DNA of 64,000 nt from Gnetum montanum. Lineage: Eukaryota; Streptophyta; Gnetopsida; Gnetales; Gnetaceae. Positions 21,729 to 33,798 of the stretch are shown here, in pieces. The notes beneath the pieces are model-generated. The model ran no database searches. It was given only the letters and a program-made list of their open reading frames with translations, and was not told the DNA's origin. Every line of letters begins with the position of its first letter. Positions within the stretch are counted from its first letter, which is position 1. Position numbers and translations under genes: made by a program. Location of the stretch: positions 212,797 through 276,796 of the forward strand of contig MNCI01028846.1 in NCBI GenBank assembly GCA_015680685.1. The letters are read 5' to 3'.

Positions 21729-23392
21729 TCATCTTTTTATAGCTAGACGGAACACGATATCGTGTACAATACATTGTGTACGCAATATCACGTCGACCGT
21801 GATATAGCATATGCGATATCGCAGCCTAGTGATATTGGGCACAATGAAAGATACCGAATTTGTTAAGGTATTTTTGGAATTAAAAATGGGAATTAAGGAC
21901 ATGGGGCTATTGTTAAGAGGTTCTAGGGTAATTGAATTAGTTCAAAAGGCATGAATAATTATGATGGTGTGGAATTTATCAATAAGGCCTCGGGTGGTAA
22001 GTGAAAGAAAAAGGCCATGTAATGGTTACATAGGAACGTTGGAATTCTAAGGGATAGTAATAAGGGAAAGAATGTTATGAAAAATAGGCTGAGGGTAAGA
22101 AATGGTGTGTGTGAGCTGTGTCATAAGTGAAAATTACAAAAGATTACACAAGTGGATCCTCCCCAAAGTAGGTTTCAACCTATAATGCCCTTGTGTAACG
22201 ACACTTAAAAGTGTCCATGGGCACTAGAAGGGTTAAATGTAATCCGCACTGATTCCACAAAACACACACATGTAAATATCATCGGAATGGGGTAAGAATC
22301 CTATGTTACACACAACACGAGCTACAATTACATGAACAATGGGATGAGACGAACTATAGAAGGGATTGTAGAGATTGGGACATGAGGTAACTAACCTAGG
22401 GCACAATGAATCCTATGTAAAGCATGATTAACATGTCATTAACCTGTCATTCTAAGATCAGGACCAAGTCCATTCCTCTAATTAGTGACACTGCATTGTT
22501 TCATCTCATGATGAGTGACTATGAGAGTACCATAACAACAAGGCATACGATCACTTAGCATTTTATTCAAGGGAGGAGTGATTTTAGCTTTGTGGCACTT
22601 TTACTTTTGTTTTCTTTTCTCTTTTTTTTTTCTCTTTCTTTCTTTTTTTTTGACATTGAATCCAGAGAAGCTGCCAACCTTTAGGCATGGGTGCATGTCT
22701 TTCCAGTGGGATCCCCTAGAACAACATTGGATTTTTAAGTGCCTTTTGATTACTCTTACTCCCATTTTTCATTAGATCTAGAAGGATCTTAGTACAACCA
22801 CGTTGCATGATAACTCCCACAGATGTCACCAAAGAGAATTTGTAATTCCCCTTGATGTCACACCCTAATCATTCCCTCTTGGTCCATCCTTCTTCATTCT
22901 AGGTACAATGAACAAAAAATTAATTTTAAGTTTTAAAAATGTCAAGAATATCATTGTACCCTTGATCAGAACCTCTTAGTTGTAGAATGGATGAGTGGGT
23001 GTAATGGGCTCACTGTCCACATAATTGATCACTTGAGACTCGATAACATAGAACACACCTCAACCAATGAGCCATAAGAGTGTTTTATTCATAGATGAGA
23101 TTACTTATAAAAACGTAAAAAGACAAAATGATAAAACAAGAAATTGAGAACCGAAAAACTGGAAAACAAAATTTTTTTTGTAAAATTAAAGAAAATAAAA
23201 AGTGGTTATTAATCCTGCTTGTTACTAGAATAGGGGATATCCCTCATAACTAAACGGTTGAGCATAGCAAGGATTAATAGTTGAAAGGTAAGGATCCTTG
23301 CATGTTGGAAATATTGGGACTTGGTCATACTTACCCCATTGGGGTTCACACACTTGAGTATAGTAAACATAGTGGGGTAATTTATGAGATGT

Positions 23393-23515
23393 GGTTCCTA
23401 GATAAAGAGTTGACCCACTATCTAGGATGGTTGGTAAACATGTTACATTCCATTACTATGGTTCCTAGATAAAGAGTTGACCCACACCCAGAGTAAGATG
23501 GTTGGTAAACATAGT
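23393..23515. repeat. 67-bp tandem duplication in element A tail
   Basis: GGTTCCTAGATAAAGAGTTG begins at 23393 and again at 23460; ATGGTTGGTAAACAT follows in both. Confidence 0.8.
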
Positions 23516-23619
23516 AAGATGGTATGCAAGGATCGAGATGTTACCTTCCATTCTTGTGTTCATTGGGTCGTATGGTTGTTGGAGTGTTGATTGGTGGCCC
23601 TGATGAAGTAACACGAGGC

Positions 23620-25110
23620 ATTGGGTTCAAAGATAAGGGTGTACCATAGGGTTCAACTTGTGCTGAGTTGGAGGATGTAGTGGCCTTGGAATTGTGTTGT
23701 CCCTTCCTAGGGTCATTTCTAAAGAAGGGATGCCTTCAATGTTGCTGAGGTCTCTCACTACCGTTGGAAATCGTAGCACAAGTAACGTTTGGGGGTTGTT
23801 GCTGTGGTGTAAACACCTTAGGAATAGTTGGTGCAATGTAGAAGGAGGGAAAGGATGAGAATGTTGAAAATTAGGAGAAGTGTATGGTACACAAGGCGGT
23901 GATTGTGTTGAGGACATGGGTTGATAGTATTGAGAAGAATGATAATGTTGTGGGATAGAGTATGTCAGCCTAGTTGGAGAAACATGGTATTGGACTAGAT
24001 AAGCGTTTGAGTTCGGATGGTACGAAGGATGTCTCTAGTTTAGGGGTGGCTTCCCCCATGACTAGGATCATTTCCACTATGATTGAACACAGTATCTCTG
24101 TACAAAATTTGGGTGTAATGTGTTTCCCTAATGCTCATATAAATGTAACAAGATTGGGCATTTACCCTTGGGGTGATTGTATAGGCAAATGTTGCATTCA
24201 TATGTATGATCGGCAGTTGAGCTCTTATCTTCTTCATTCCTTCTTTCCGATTGTCTGCTAATACTTTGTCCTGCTTCTTGGGTTGTCAAAACTCTATCTT
24301 CAATAATATTGATAAATTCTCCACACTTTTTATGTGTCCATTCCAACATCTTATTGATCTTTGCCTCAACTTCTTCTAGTGATTGTTGTGTTGGCAAAGA
24401 TGATTTTTCCTCCTTGAGATAGGTTGATTTCTCCTTTTTGTGATTATGGACCTTTGTTAAGTTGAGACTTTGTTCCTGTTGATGTTTTTCAACACTCTCT
24501 CATTTAGCCATTTCTCCTTCTTCTTTTGCTACCTGCTTAATAAGCTCTTGGACTTGATGGGTTTGTAGTTCGTATAGTTGACCTTGGGCATACATCCCTA
24601 GGGTTTCTCTTGTTTCATCACGAAGCCCATCAATGATATGATACATTAGCCTTTCCTTGGAGAACTCATGGCCTGGACAGTTGTTTAACAGTGCATAATA
24701 TCTTTCTAAGGCCATGTCNTGAGTTTTTGCCAACCATTATCAATGTTGTTCCATGCGCAGGCATCGTAGAAGGCTTGTAAATGTTGATGCGGATCTAAGT
24801 CATAGCCTCCTGAGAAATTAGGGAAGTTTTTTAAATTGAGCTTGGGTAGATGGCTCTCTTTATGATGCCTACGGGAGATTTGACCAGCCTCTTGTATTTG
24901 CGTTAAGTTTGTAGTGGCCAGTAGGGGTTCATCATCATTGGGGAAGTTGTGCTTTCGTGCATTGGGATGATGTTGCTTTCGTTTATGTTTATAAGAAACC
25001 CCCACCTCGGATTGCGTACTCCAATCTTCATTGTCATATAATTCATTGGTTCTCCAATGAACTTCCTCACTAGGTGTGGCATTATTATAGTCTTGTAGGA
25101 GAGGTATGAT
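23620..25110 (-). pseudogene. Element A gag, with missing core
   Basis: The minus strand reads a gag start near 25100 (WRTNELYDNEDWSTQSEVGV) and a capsid part at about 25005-24720 (FSGGYDLDPHQHLQAFYDAC, WQKL). After an N at 24719 it continues at DMALERYYALLNNCPGHEF (about 24715-24500). A coiled region follows, then a knuckle CNICLYNHPKGKC near 24185 (CX2CX3HX4C), and a Pro/His-rich end. Compared with element C, about 60 residues between WQKL and the ALERYY block are absent exactly at the N, and the N-terminal domain of C is missing. Gag alone could let the RNA be packaged by helper proteins. Confidence 0.75.
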
Positions 25111-25230
25111 TGTGAAATTGTGTGTGAATTTATATGTGACTTTTTTATAATTATTTCTTCCTAAAATATATATTGTTAATTCCTATACAATGACCTTGTA
25201 TGATATAACTAGTCTAGATAACTAGCACCA

Positions 25231-25249
25231 TCCCTGGCAATGGTGCCAA
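25231..25249 (-). other. Element A primer binding site (tRNA-Asp type)
   Basis: The minus strand reads TTGGCACCATTGCCAGGGA right after the LTR end ACTCATCA. The complement of the plant tRNA-Asp 3' end is TGGCGCCGTTGCCGGGG. The differences are G-to-A, mainly at CpG positions. Confidence 0.8.
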
Positions 25250-26038
25250 TGATGAGTGGTAAGGTACCCCTACACTCAACCATATGAATATGAGCGTTAC
25301 ACACGTGATCTGGTCAAACTCCATAGACGGACTAGTTGTGGCATCCAGACAGTGAGCCTTAGGTCGCAGTTCATTGTCTTCCCACCTAGACTAGTGTTAA
25401 CTTTGTCACATATGGTTTAGTCTAGAGTGAGGTGTATGATGTGTTCTATACTAATGCTACTCCTGAAGCCAATGGAAGATAATATAAAATAAGCTAAGAG
25501 AGAAAGGGTGAGAGAGAATCTAAGCTAGCCTAAGTGCGATGAGCATCTGTTCCTCGATCATCCGTACACATCTTGGACTTCGTGCATGACTACCACTGGG
25601 ATTACCAAGCACAGATCCTAGGTACGCTACTGGGTTACCAAGTAGTCACACTTAAATGCTTGTAATCAAGTCGTACTCATTCCGCATTTAACAGAGGTTT
25701 AGGGTGAGAAGAGATTAACTAGGAAAGCAGTAAATAATAATTAATTAAATGATTAAGCTAAGTGAATGCTGTAATGATGAAGTAATCTCAATCTTTATTG
25801 GCAATCATGTGCGTGTCCAAGTACGTCACACTCAAATAAAGGTTCCATACAATTACAATCACCACACTGCGGGCATACACTGGGAGGAAAAGGGTTGAGA
25901 GGAAAATGAAAACTAAAATCAAAACTAACTCTAATACTAACTTCCTATTGTAACTGCTTGCCTCTTATTTATAGATGAGGAGACAGGCTGCGATATCGCA
26001 TATGTGAGATCACTGTTGGGTTAAATGGTGACTCATCA
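25250..26038 (-). repeat. Element A 5' LTR (789 bp)
   Basis: Minus-strand start TGATGAGTCACCATTTAACC, end CCACTCATCA. TATA-like CTATAAATAAGAGG at 25961-25974 (minus). Pairs with 17591-18319. Confidence 0.92.
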
Positions 26039-26043
26039 GTTGT

Positions 26044-26365
26044 ATTCATTGTTATGGTCCCTTAAAGCTTTTTGTTACCCTATGGTCTCATTGATAACAT
26101 TTGTAGGATTTGGAAAAATGATGTGCATCACAGAATAGTGTTGGTCAGAAGTAACTGATCATGAGAATTTTAATGGTTGTTTGTCTTCCTGTGCATTGCC
26201 CTTTGTATGCTCCTTCATGCTCATCTTAAAGAACTCTCAATTGGTTCTCCTCTAAAATACACTAGCCCACTAGTAGATCTTGTAAATGTTCTCCTCTATC
26301 TCCATGAAATGTTTAACTTGGTGTAAGAATTGCTAAGTCTTGTGCTTATTTCATTTAGGAGGAAT
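26044..26365 (-). pseudogene. Element G integrase, N-terminal zinc region
   Basis: The minus strand reads FLHQVKHFMEIEENIYKIY (about 26335-26280), then a helix, and YYWPTLFCDAHHFF (about 26145-26105), matching VKHYMKIKGNLYKVY and the DVHHF region of element E. It continues directly into 17590 and below once element A and one GTTGT copy are set aside. This is the expected HHCC part preceding the DDE core. Stops and substitutions show decay. Confidence 0.75.
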
Positions 26366-27184
26366 TGTCATAGCCTAAGAATATGTACGGTTTAGTTATT
26401 TAATTTAGTGTATATGATTAATTCTTTAATGGTGTTAGATGCATTCAATAAATTAGCCCTAATGATCTTGATTAAAACATAGGATTACATTACTGTTATA
26501 ACTATTGTTTTTGTTGTTAGTTTCATAGAAAAGTGAATGCAATCCATTCACCAAAATGTTTTGTATCCTTTATCTTACTATTGTTGAAGCTTAGTTATAG
26601 GTTTACTTTACATTTTATGATTAAATGTTGAAATCCAATTACTCTAGGAAGTTTATCTTCTAATAATTATTATGACTTTACAATGATTTGGCTATGCTCA
26701 TTTTTTTCTTATGAGAATTTAGTTATGCATATTTTTTTATGCATTTGTGTTTTATTATGCATATTTAAATGTGTGTGTGTATATATATGTAATACTATTC
26801 TCATAGAGCAATATGGATCCTCACCCTACCTTGAACATATTCTTTATTACTTTTGCAATAAGAATGTTATCCTACCCCAAAATTTGATTTTAACGATGTA
26901 ATCAAATGTTTAAAAATAATAGTTTTAATATTCAATCCAAAAAATTAGAGTTATAATTTTGAGATATTACATTTTTTTAGCTTGTTAAGTATCATAAGAA
27001 TTTTGGTATTTGACCTAGGCAACTATGACAATTAAATCTTAGGAAATATTTCTGTCATACACTAAGTTTGATATTTATTAAGAATTTCATAGGAGTCCTA
27101 GTTTGCATGTTAAGAGTGTTAAACCTTAAAGAGTATAAGTTAAAAATAATATATATGTTATATCTAAAATAAATGTGTATTACG

Positions 27185-27440
27185 CTTGTTTTCACTGCCT
27201 GTAGTTTTGGCTGCTTATTTTTACTCCCTGTGGTTTTGGTTGCTTTTTTTCATTGCCTATCATTCTGGTTGCTTGTTTTTACTATCCATGGTTTTGGCTG
27301 CTTGTTTTCACTACCTGTGGTTTTAGCTGCTTGTTTTCATTGCCCATGGTTTTGCCTGCTTGTTTTCACTACCCATGGTTTTGGTCACTTATTTTCTTTA
27401 GCCATTGGTTTTCGTCTCTTGTTTTCTCCCCTTTGTTTTA
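27185..27440 (+). repeat. 29-bp minisatellite, eight units plus a partial
   Basis: Units start at 27185, 27214, 27243, 27272, 27301, 27330, 27359 and 27388 (the last is 30 bp), each like CTTGTTTTCACTACCTGTGG followed by TTTTGGCTG. Seven units are exactly 29 bp. The array ends 25 bp before a TATA box. Confidence 0.92.
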
Positions 27441-27464
27441 GAAACCATGTCCCATGGTGATGCC

Positions 27465-27473
27465 TATATAAAG
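27465..27473 (+). promoter_or_regulatory. TATA box in LTR-X
   Basis: TATATAAAG within GCCTATATAAAGACC, just after the minisatellite. This supports a plus-strand LTR promoter. Confidence 0.55.
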
Positions 27474-29462
27474 ACCATTTGGGCCCCATCCTCTCACATT
27501 TCTTTCACTCAACTTAATCTAGTTATTTCCATTCTAATGTCATCCCTTCCATATAACAAGTCCAAGTCTCGCATTACATGCTTCTTTAGGTTCATAGAAA
27601 GTATCTAGCACAAAGTACAGGTAAGAAAGATTAATTTATTTTCCTTTTTATGTAGTTTTCCTATTTTGTTGTAGATCCTATAAGAAAGTTTATTTTAATT
27701 TTCTTTTCATATGGCTATTCTATTTTTTTTGTAGATCCTATAAGAGAGATTATTTTATTTTCCTTATGTAGCTATCCTATTTTGTTTTATGTTGTTATCC
27801 CTTCCTATTCCCTCTTTTCACTTTCCCATTTTCATTGAATGGTGTTGAATTCTATGCCAAGATGATGCTAAATTTTTGTTATTAAGATTGTGTCTAAACA
27901 TCCTTCCATCTTTTGTGTGTCTTGGAAATTGTGGAAATTTTTTAAGCTTGCTTCTCATATATCTTAAGATTATTTTGATCACCTCTTAACATGATCTAGC
28001 TTTTGGTAAGAATTTTGGAGTTTTGAAATTATGTGGATTTTTGGCTATTTGAGTAACCTTTTGATTCTTTAAAACAAATTAAATCATGTGACCATGTATG
28101 CTCAATAGGTAGTGGAAGCTGTTAATCTTTTAGATGCCCTTGTTTGCATGTAGTAGTGGAGTGTTCTTTAGTGGGACCAATCCCACGGGAACAAGGGTTT
28201 TTGGATGAATTTCCTACTTTGGATTTTGATTCATAAGTTCATGTGAGGCTATGGATTTAGCCAAGACCATCACATTGAGTAGTTGAGTCTAGTGGTATGT
28301 GGTGAGACATAATCAAGACCTATCCTTCAAATGATACATGTGCCTTGGTCATTGAGGATGTTAGTAGTGAGGCTATTGCCAAGACTTGGCCATGACTGAC
28401 TTGTTTGGGGTCACAAGGCTAATCTGATGATAGTAGTAAGGTTATTCCAAGAGCTATCAATGAGTTCCTTTGATAGTGAGGATAACCAAGACCTAGCCTT
28501 CAAAGATGCTTGATTAAAATATAATTTTCTTTGGAATTTTTTGGACAAATTTGTGTTATCTTTGAACACTAAGGGATTAAATAAATTGAAATATACATAT
28601 TTGCTTTTGATTTTTGGATTTATTTAGATTTTAGGAAAATTTGGGATATTTCTAATCCTTATAACCTTTTGTATATTTTGTTGGAAGCCTTTATTGAGCC
28701 CATATCCTGAAACTTTTGGTCCATGACTTTTATGCTCCATGAAAATTGAAATATAATAACCTTTCGTATTTGAGGGGTTCTGATTCCTCCTGCATTTCAA
28801 TGTAAAGAGCCTAGAATAGATAAGGAAGCATTGGAAGAGGGACCTACAACAAAAGATGAACCAATTCTATATTAGATGGACCCTCTCAACTTGAAAAATA
28901 TTTTCTGTATATTTTGTATTTTTGTAAAATAAAAACCTTGTATACTTTGGGCTATATGAGCCATGTACTTATTTTTGTGAATAAATAATAAAGTATGATA
29001 GATATGAATAAATAATAAAGTATGATAGATTGCCAAGAACATTTTTTCATTTTGATGTTTGTAGTATATTCAAGGAAATTTAATTTTTCTATTTTATATT
29101 AAAAATTAGCAACTTTACTTTTAGATGCCTATTTGAGATGAAATAAGTGTCATTGGGATTGTTATTTTGTGTACTATTTTATGATGCACATAGTGGAATT
29201 TTTAGACCTTTATCTTTGTGTGGCTGCATAAAACTCTTTTTTTTTTCTTAAATAAATTTTATAAAATTATTTACACAAGTATTAGAATATTTGGTTGCAG
29301 TGCATTGCTTTACTATATTTATGCTTCTAATCAATCATTTTTATCTATTTTATGGCTTCCTTTGAAATCTCTAAATTAAGGTTAAATTTGAATCATTGGG
29401 ATTTCATAAAATCTCTATTAGTTATTTATAGGATTTTATAGATAATTACTAGGGGTGTTACA

Positions 29463-30085
29463 CGAACTCTTTGCTCTTTCAAGTATGGGAGGTAATTAGC
29501 AAACTAAGGAGTGATTACTAATGAGGAAACTACATTGACTTTTACAAATAAAGATTCATTAAAAAATTGATTAAATAAAGGCTCTTCATTCTCATTTTTA
29601 TCCCATCTTAGTCAGGATAAATGATTTATAACAACATTTTATAATTTCCTTCTTATTAATCATTATATTATTGAACTCTTGGAGGATCATTAGTCACTAA
29701 ATGATTCAAAAGTTCACCATTGTCTTATTCATGATGAACTAAATTACACTATGATCATTGTGCATAAAATAGGATATCCAAGCACATAATGTCTAAAATT
29801 TTTGAGAGGATACACCACTACTATTAGTTCCTTTTTGGTTGTGGTGCTATTTAGTTATGCATTAGCAATACTCCTACTTGTGTAGTAGATGTAACATGGA
29901 TATTTTTTATTATCCAATTGTGTAAGCACAACTGCCATGGTGTAATTGGATGCATTGGTTATTATGTGTAAGGATTTTGACTAATTTGATACACATAGAA
30001 TTGGAGTTTATATTAGTCTTTGCTTAAGAACCCCAAATGCACCTCAACATCTTACCTAATATAATCTTGGATGCTTATTGCACAG
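29463..30085 (-). pseudogene. Element G RNase H and spacer to integrase
   Basis: The minus strand reads (from 30060 down) TPILCVSN, then HIITNASNYTMAVVLTQLDN and YPCYIYYTSRSIANA near 29960-29830, the gypsy RNase H start. Further down LRWDKNENEEPLFNQF lies near 29615-29565, matching LRWDRNENEKSLFDQF of element E. The catalytic Asp of the D-A-S motif is Asn here, as in E. RT upstream is not found: the sequence is replaced near 30085. Confidence 0.75.
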
Positions 30086-30214
30086 GATTTAAAGATGGTA
30101 AACCATGTAATATTATTGTAAAATTTGGTGATTCAACTATGAAAGGAGAAAAAAATTGGATAAATAAGGATCTTATGAAAGAAGAACTTACAAAAATAAA
30201 TAAATAAGCATAAG

Positions 30215-31085
30215 TGATGAGTCACCAAATAAGCGACTCGATATCGGACCCACAATATCAAACCCTCGATATCAGATATGCGATGTCGGATGAGCCAAGC
30301 GACATCAGACACGCGATGTCAAAGCCTATCTCATTGGCTATAAATAAGAGATAGGGGTGCTTGGTCTTGGGGAGTAATTTTTTAGTCCTTTATCCGAACT
30401 CTTGCAGTTTTTCCCTTCCAGAGTTAGAATTATTTTTGAGTGCCCACAGTAGGAGTCATAGAGTGAAAGGATCTTTATTCGAGCATTGTGTACCTGAGCA
30501 CACCTTGTGTCCGAAAATAAAGACGAACTTTGTGATAAACCTTGCAACATTTAGAATAGCTTAATTATTGCATTTAATGTTATTTACTGTTATTTGATGC
30601 TTTCAGTAGTTAATTAATGTTATTTCCATAGAATTATTAATTATCAATTATCAATGAATTAGCACACTTAGCATGACCACTTCGAGCATACATGGAACAC
30701 TTGGTAACCCAGTAACGACTAGTGTTTGGTAATCCTAGTAGTGTTAGATTGGTTCAGGATGTGTCTAGAGAGTGGGAACGGATGCTGGTGTTAGGATTGG
30801 ATTCACATTAGAGTTACAAAAACCCATTAGTTAATTAAATCTTTTCATTGCACACACTTAGGAGACCAAGATAGAAAATATATAAAAAAAACATAAAAAT
30901 CATATACCTCAAGTGTACTTAACCATACAATTTTGCCTTACAGGCAAGCTTGGAAAGACAATGACTGCATAACTCATCCTTGTTTTGCGTAGGTGCATAA
31001 GCACTTAATCCTTGAAGTTTGACTAGATCTCTTGTGAATGCTCATATTCGTATGGTTGGGCGTAGGGGTACCTTACCGCTCATCA
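30215..31085 (+). repeat. Solo LTR of the A/B/C family (871 bp) with target duplication ATAAG
   Basis: Starts TGATGAGTCACC and ends CCGCTCATCA. ATAAG lies immediately before (30210-30214) and after (31086-31090). A TATA-like CTATAAATAAGAG lies at 30338-30350, and GATATC or GATGTC palindromes at about 30238-30322. No internal sequence or primer site follows the right end. The 5-bp identity and one LTR are the hallmark of LTR-LTR recombination. Confidence 0.93.
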
Positions 31086-31599
31086 ATAAGAATGGAAAAA
31101 AATCAAAAGTAGCGCAAGTACAGGGTAAAGTAGCTTTTTTAAATCTAGAGTATATTGCAATAATTAAAGATAGGACATTTTCAACAAATGTTTGAATACT
31201 TTATACTATGAATTTCTAAACATAGATGTTGGCATTACCACTAAAATGACTACACTATATAATATTGGGTTTTGAAAAAATTTTGATATTTTTGAAGTAG
31301 CTGAACTTGGAAATAAGAAGATTTTACAAATTTTGATTTGTCTAGTTTGAGTAGAATAAAGGTTGTAAGTGTTAGATCTCACAAATAGGACACCATCACG
31401 ATGATTAGCTTATATTTTTTGAGAAAAAAGACTTTAAGAAATAATTAAGGTGGAAAATATTGATGAGTATAAACAATATATTTGTTCAACGATTACTTAG
31501 AGAAAATGCCTTGTATCCTTTATTCTTTATTACTTTCACCCAATGGATGTAACATATTATGCAAAGCTAGGTTTATAAAAAAATATTTTTTAAAATATT

Positions 31600-32813
31600 T
31601 ATGATAAGATATAGTAGAATTTAAATAAAAATGTAACTTCAATGGAAGCATTACTTCTGAGCAAACTAATATTCTAGAGTGATAGAATAATCAAAGATGG
31701 CTAGATATGCAAGATTATGGTCAAATTAGAGTTTGATGGAAAAGAACATAAGAGGATACTAAAATAAATTAAATAAGAAAGCACAAGTTCAAATGGGAAC
31801 TAGGCCTTGATCTTATCATTTTAAATGGAATTCAAAAACTTCTACCAAGCTCAAGATTTACTTTTGAAAAAGAATAAAGATGTTTATGTATTGATGATTG
31901 CTAACCATCACTCAAAAAGTACTAGGAATAATTGACTTTAAGTTGGTGGTAAATTAATAGATTCTCCATACCATTTTTTATAGTTTTCCATTAAAGGAAT
32001 GCATTCTAACTATAAGCAATGCTAGAAAATAAGAAGGTTTATTAAGCTATAGATACATAATCTTTCTAGCAAGAGGTACAAAATATGTTGAAAATAAAAA
32101 AGTTTGAAGACTAGTTAGAAGGCATATGGCTAGAGGATGTAAAAAATATTACTATGTGATAGAAGTTTATGGGTAAGGATAAGTGGTTTGATGAAAAATA
32201 TCTACAAGTGAGTTTAGCCATAAAAAATTCTTGTAATAAAAAATCTTTAAGTAAGGACTACATGACATTGTTTCAAGAGAAAAAATAAAATGCCTAAAAC
32301 AACACCAAAATAATATGGTTCAAATGAGAAAGCAAGATCTTTGAAATTTTTAGAAATAAAGTTTCTTCAAGAAATGATATTCCATTTGCACAAATAGAAG
32401 GTTGCTATAAAAATTTGTTTTATCATGAGACAAATATCATAACTAGTTACATGCTTCTAGATATTTTATAGCTAACATATTATAAGGTACTAGAGGGATT
32501 ATATGTTGAATTATTAAAATGTGATGAAGAATTAGTTTATAGAAAGACTTGAAAAATGCTTAATGAAGAACTTCAAAATGGTTTGACTAGATAGTGGATG
32601 ATTGGTATAGTTGTTATGCCTTTTCTAAAAAAGATAAATTAGATTTAAATAATTATAGATTGATCATTATTAGTAACTTATTTTTAAAATTATTAAGTAC
32701 CATTTTGAAGAAAAAATTGGAATCTTGGATAGAAGGAAATAATTTATGGGTTATTTCTATTGAAGATTATATATTAAAATGTTCAAAAGATCAATCTCAA
32801 TAATGGTGTTTCT
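31600..32813 (+). pseudogene. LINE fragment, endonuclease C-terminus and reverse transcriptase N-terminus
   Basis: Near 31850-31990 a broken frame resembles the endonuclease end (RFTFEK, then an ANHHSKSTRNN stretch and KLIDSPYHF, the place of the SDH motif). At 32490-32780 the RT palm start reads GLYVELLKCDEELV, MPFLKKDKLDLNNYRLIIIS and LLSTILKKKLESWIEGNNL, the usual LINE KK..D..NYR block. The FADD box is not reached, because a copia LTR starts at 32814. The left edge is uncertain. Decay is heavy, and I cannot assign a clade. Confidence 0.55.
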
Positions 32814-33786
32814 TGTTAGAATATAATTGTAATACGATGTACAATCATCACTTTCATAATTATCCAAGATTATTTGTAATTGTTTGTAAATAAGTCGTAA
32901 CAAAAGGATATGACTTATCATACAAATCGTTACAATCTTATTTATGGAACATAAGTAGTTATTAATCAGTTACAATGAAATGACATGAAGAATTTGAAGA
33001 TCTAATAAGGAATAATGTAAAGATTAAGAAAGCAGTATGTGCAAGTAACGATGAATCATATGAGAAGATTCTAGAGTAAGCATTGCACAGAAGATAATTA
33101 GAATCAAAACCATAAGAAACCAAAGATATATGTCCAAAGTAAGAAAGCAGTCAGTATTAAGAAATATCATCAAAGAGAGGAGTCATTATGATCCATAGAT
33201 TCGTAATGATGATCCAAGAAGCCAAAAATATTATCAAGTTGTTCATAAGAGAAAGAAGTAAAGTTTATATCCAGTTTCCTAAATGGGACGAGAAGATCTA
33301 AGGTGAGTCATTTATAATTTGGTCCAATTTTCTAAAGAGGAAGAGAAGACCATCTAGAAGGTTATTATGGAATAAAAAAGATAACTATGAAGAAAGATAA
33401 ACTATAACTAAGGTAATAGTTTGCAACAGGTAAAGCTATGGATCTCTGAGGAGCCAAAGAAGGTCCAATCCACATAAGACTGATCAACCAAGGAGATTCT
33501 CACAAGGCCTATCATGAAAAATAGGCAAAGGCAAGTATAAAAAGAATGTAGCTAAAGAAAGAAAGAAGAAGAAGTCATTACAAAGAATAGGTTCATGATA
33601 AGATTGAAAAACACCAAGAAAGACTATAAAGTATGGACAACATGATTACGAAAAATGTATAATGAGGAACTATTTAATTAATAAGTTATATGCTAAGTTT
33701 TCTCATAACTTAAATGATCCTTGTATAATTATAGTTGTCCAAAAGACATAAAATCAAACTCTACATGATGTCAAAGTAAATTAACA
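32814..33786 (+). repeat. Copia-3 5' LTR (about 973 bp)
   Basis: Starts TGTTAGAATATAATTG, ends AAATTAACA, and is followed directly by a copia-type primer site. It interrupts the LINE RT frame. No partner LTR is in the window, since element B starts at 34161. Confidence 0.6.
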
Positions 33787-33798
33787 TGGTATGAGAGT
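33787..33798 (+). other. Copia-3 primer binding site
   Basis: TGGTATGAGAGT, against the initiator-tRNA-Met consensus TGGTATCAGAGC; it begins at the base after the LTR. Confidence 0.65.

Larger units (their letters stand above)
21270..23600 (-). other. Non-coding tail of element A
   Basis: Between gag and the 3' ORF. It includes a 23-base G run (about 21706-21728). A palindromic GATATC cluster lies at 21750-21835. Tail boxes shared with B-E are present: CCTCCCCAAAGTAGG near 22158 and CCCTTGATGTCACACCC near 22850. A 67-bp direct duplication lies at 23393-23515. No protein is recognised; the short ORFs are unsupported. Confidence 0.65.
17591..26038 (-). mobile_element. Element A: non-autonomous Tat/Athila-like Ty3/gypsy with 3' ORF (8.4 kb)
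   Basis: Complete element: LTRs 17591-18319 and 25250-26038, flanked by the 5-bp target duplication GTTGT (17586-17590 and 26039-26043). On the minus strand the order is LTR, tRNA-Asp-type primer site, gag, non-coding tail, splice-acceptor-like site, long 3' ORF, polypurine tract, LTR. No protease, RT, RNase H or integrase is readable. It is inserted in the integrase of element G, whose frame resumes on both sides. Confidence 0.92.
26366..29462 (+). repeat. Large LTR-like insertion (LTR-X, 3.1 kb), probably a solo LTR
   Basis: Begins TGTCATAGCC and ends GGTGTTACA, with TG/CA termini. It splits the pol frame of element G between the RNase H-integrase spacer (29463 onward, minus) and the integrase zinc region (26365 and below). 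Inside are a 29-bp minisatellite (27185-27440), a TATA box (27465-27473) and AATAAA words near 28980, but no protein. The flanking pentamers GGAAT and CGAAC share only the GAA core, so the target duplication is decayed or the edges are slightly off. Confidence 0.55.

Noticed and set aside
26770-26792. TG/TA microsatellite
   Set aside because: Short (about 20 bp) and without a structural link to its surroundings.
27185-27440. Resemblance to a CRISPR array (29-bp repeats)
   Set aside because: Units are contiguous with no spacers, and the context is a plant retrotransposon LTR.
27173-27460. 95-residue ORF rich in Phe, Cys, Leu
   Set aside because: It is the translation of the 29-bp minisatellite; 29 is not a multiple of three, so the apparent protein changes frame along the array.
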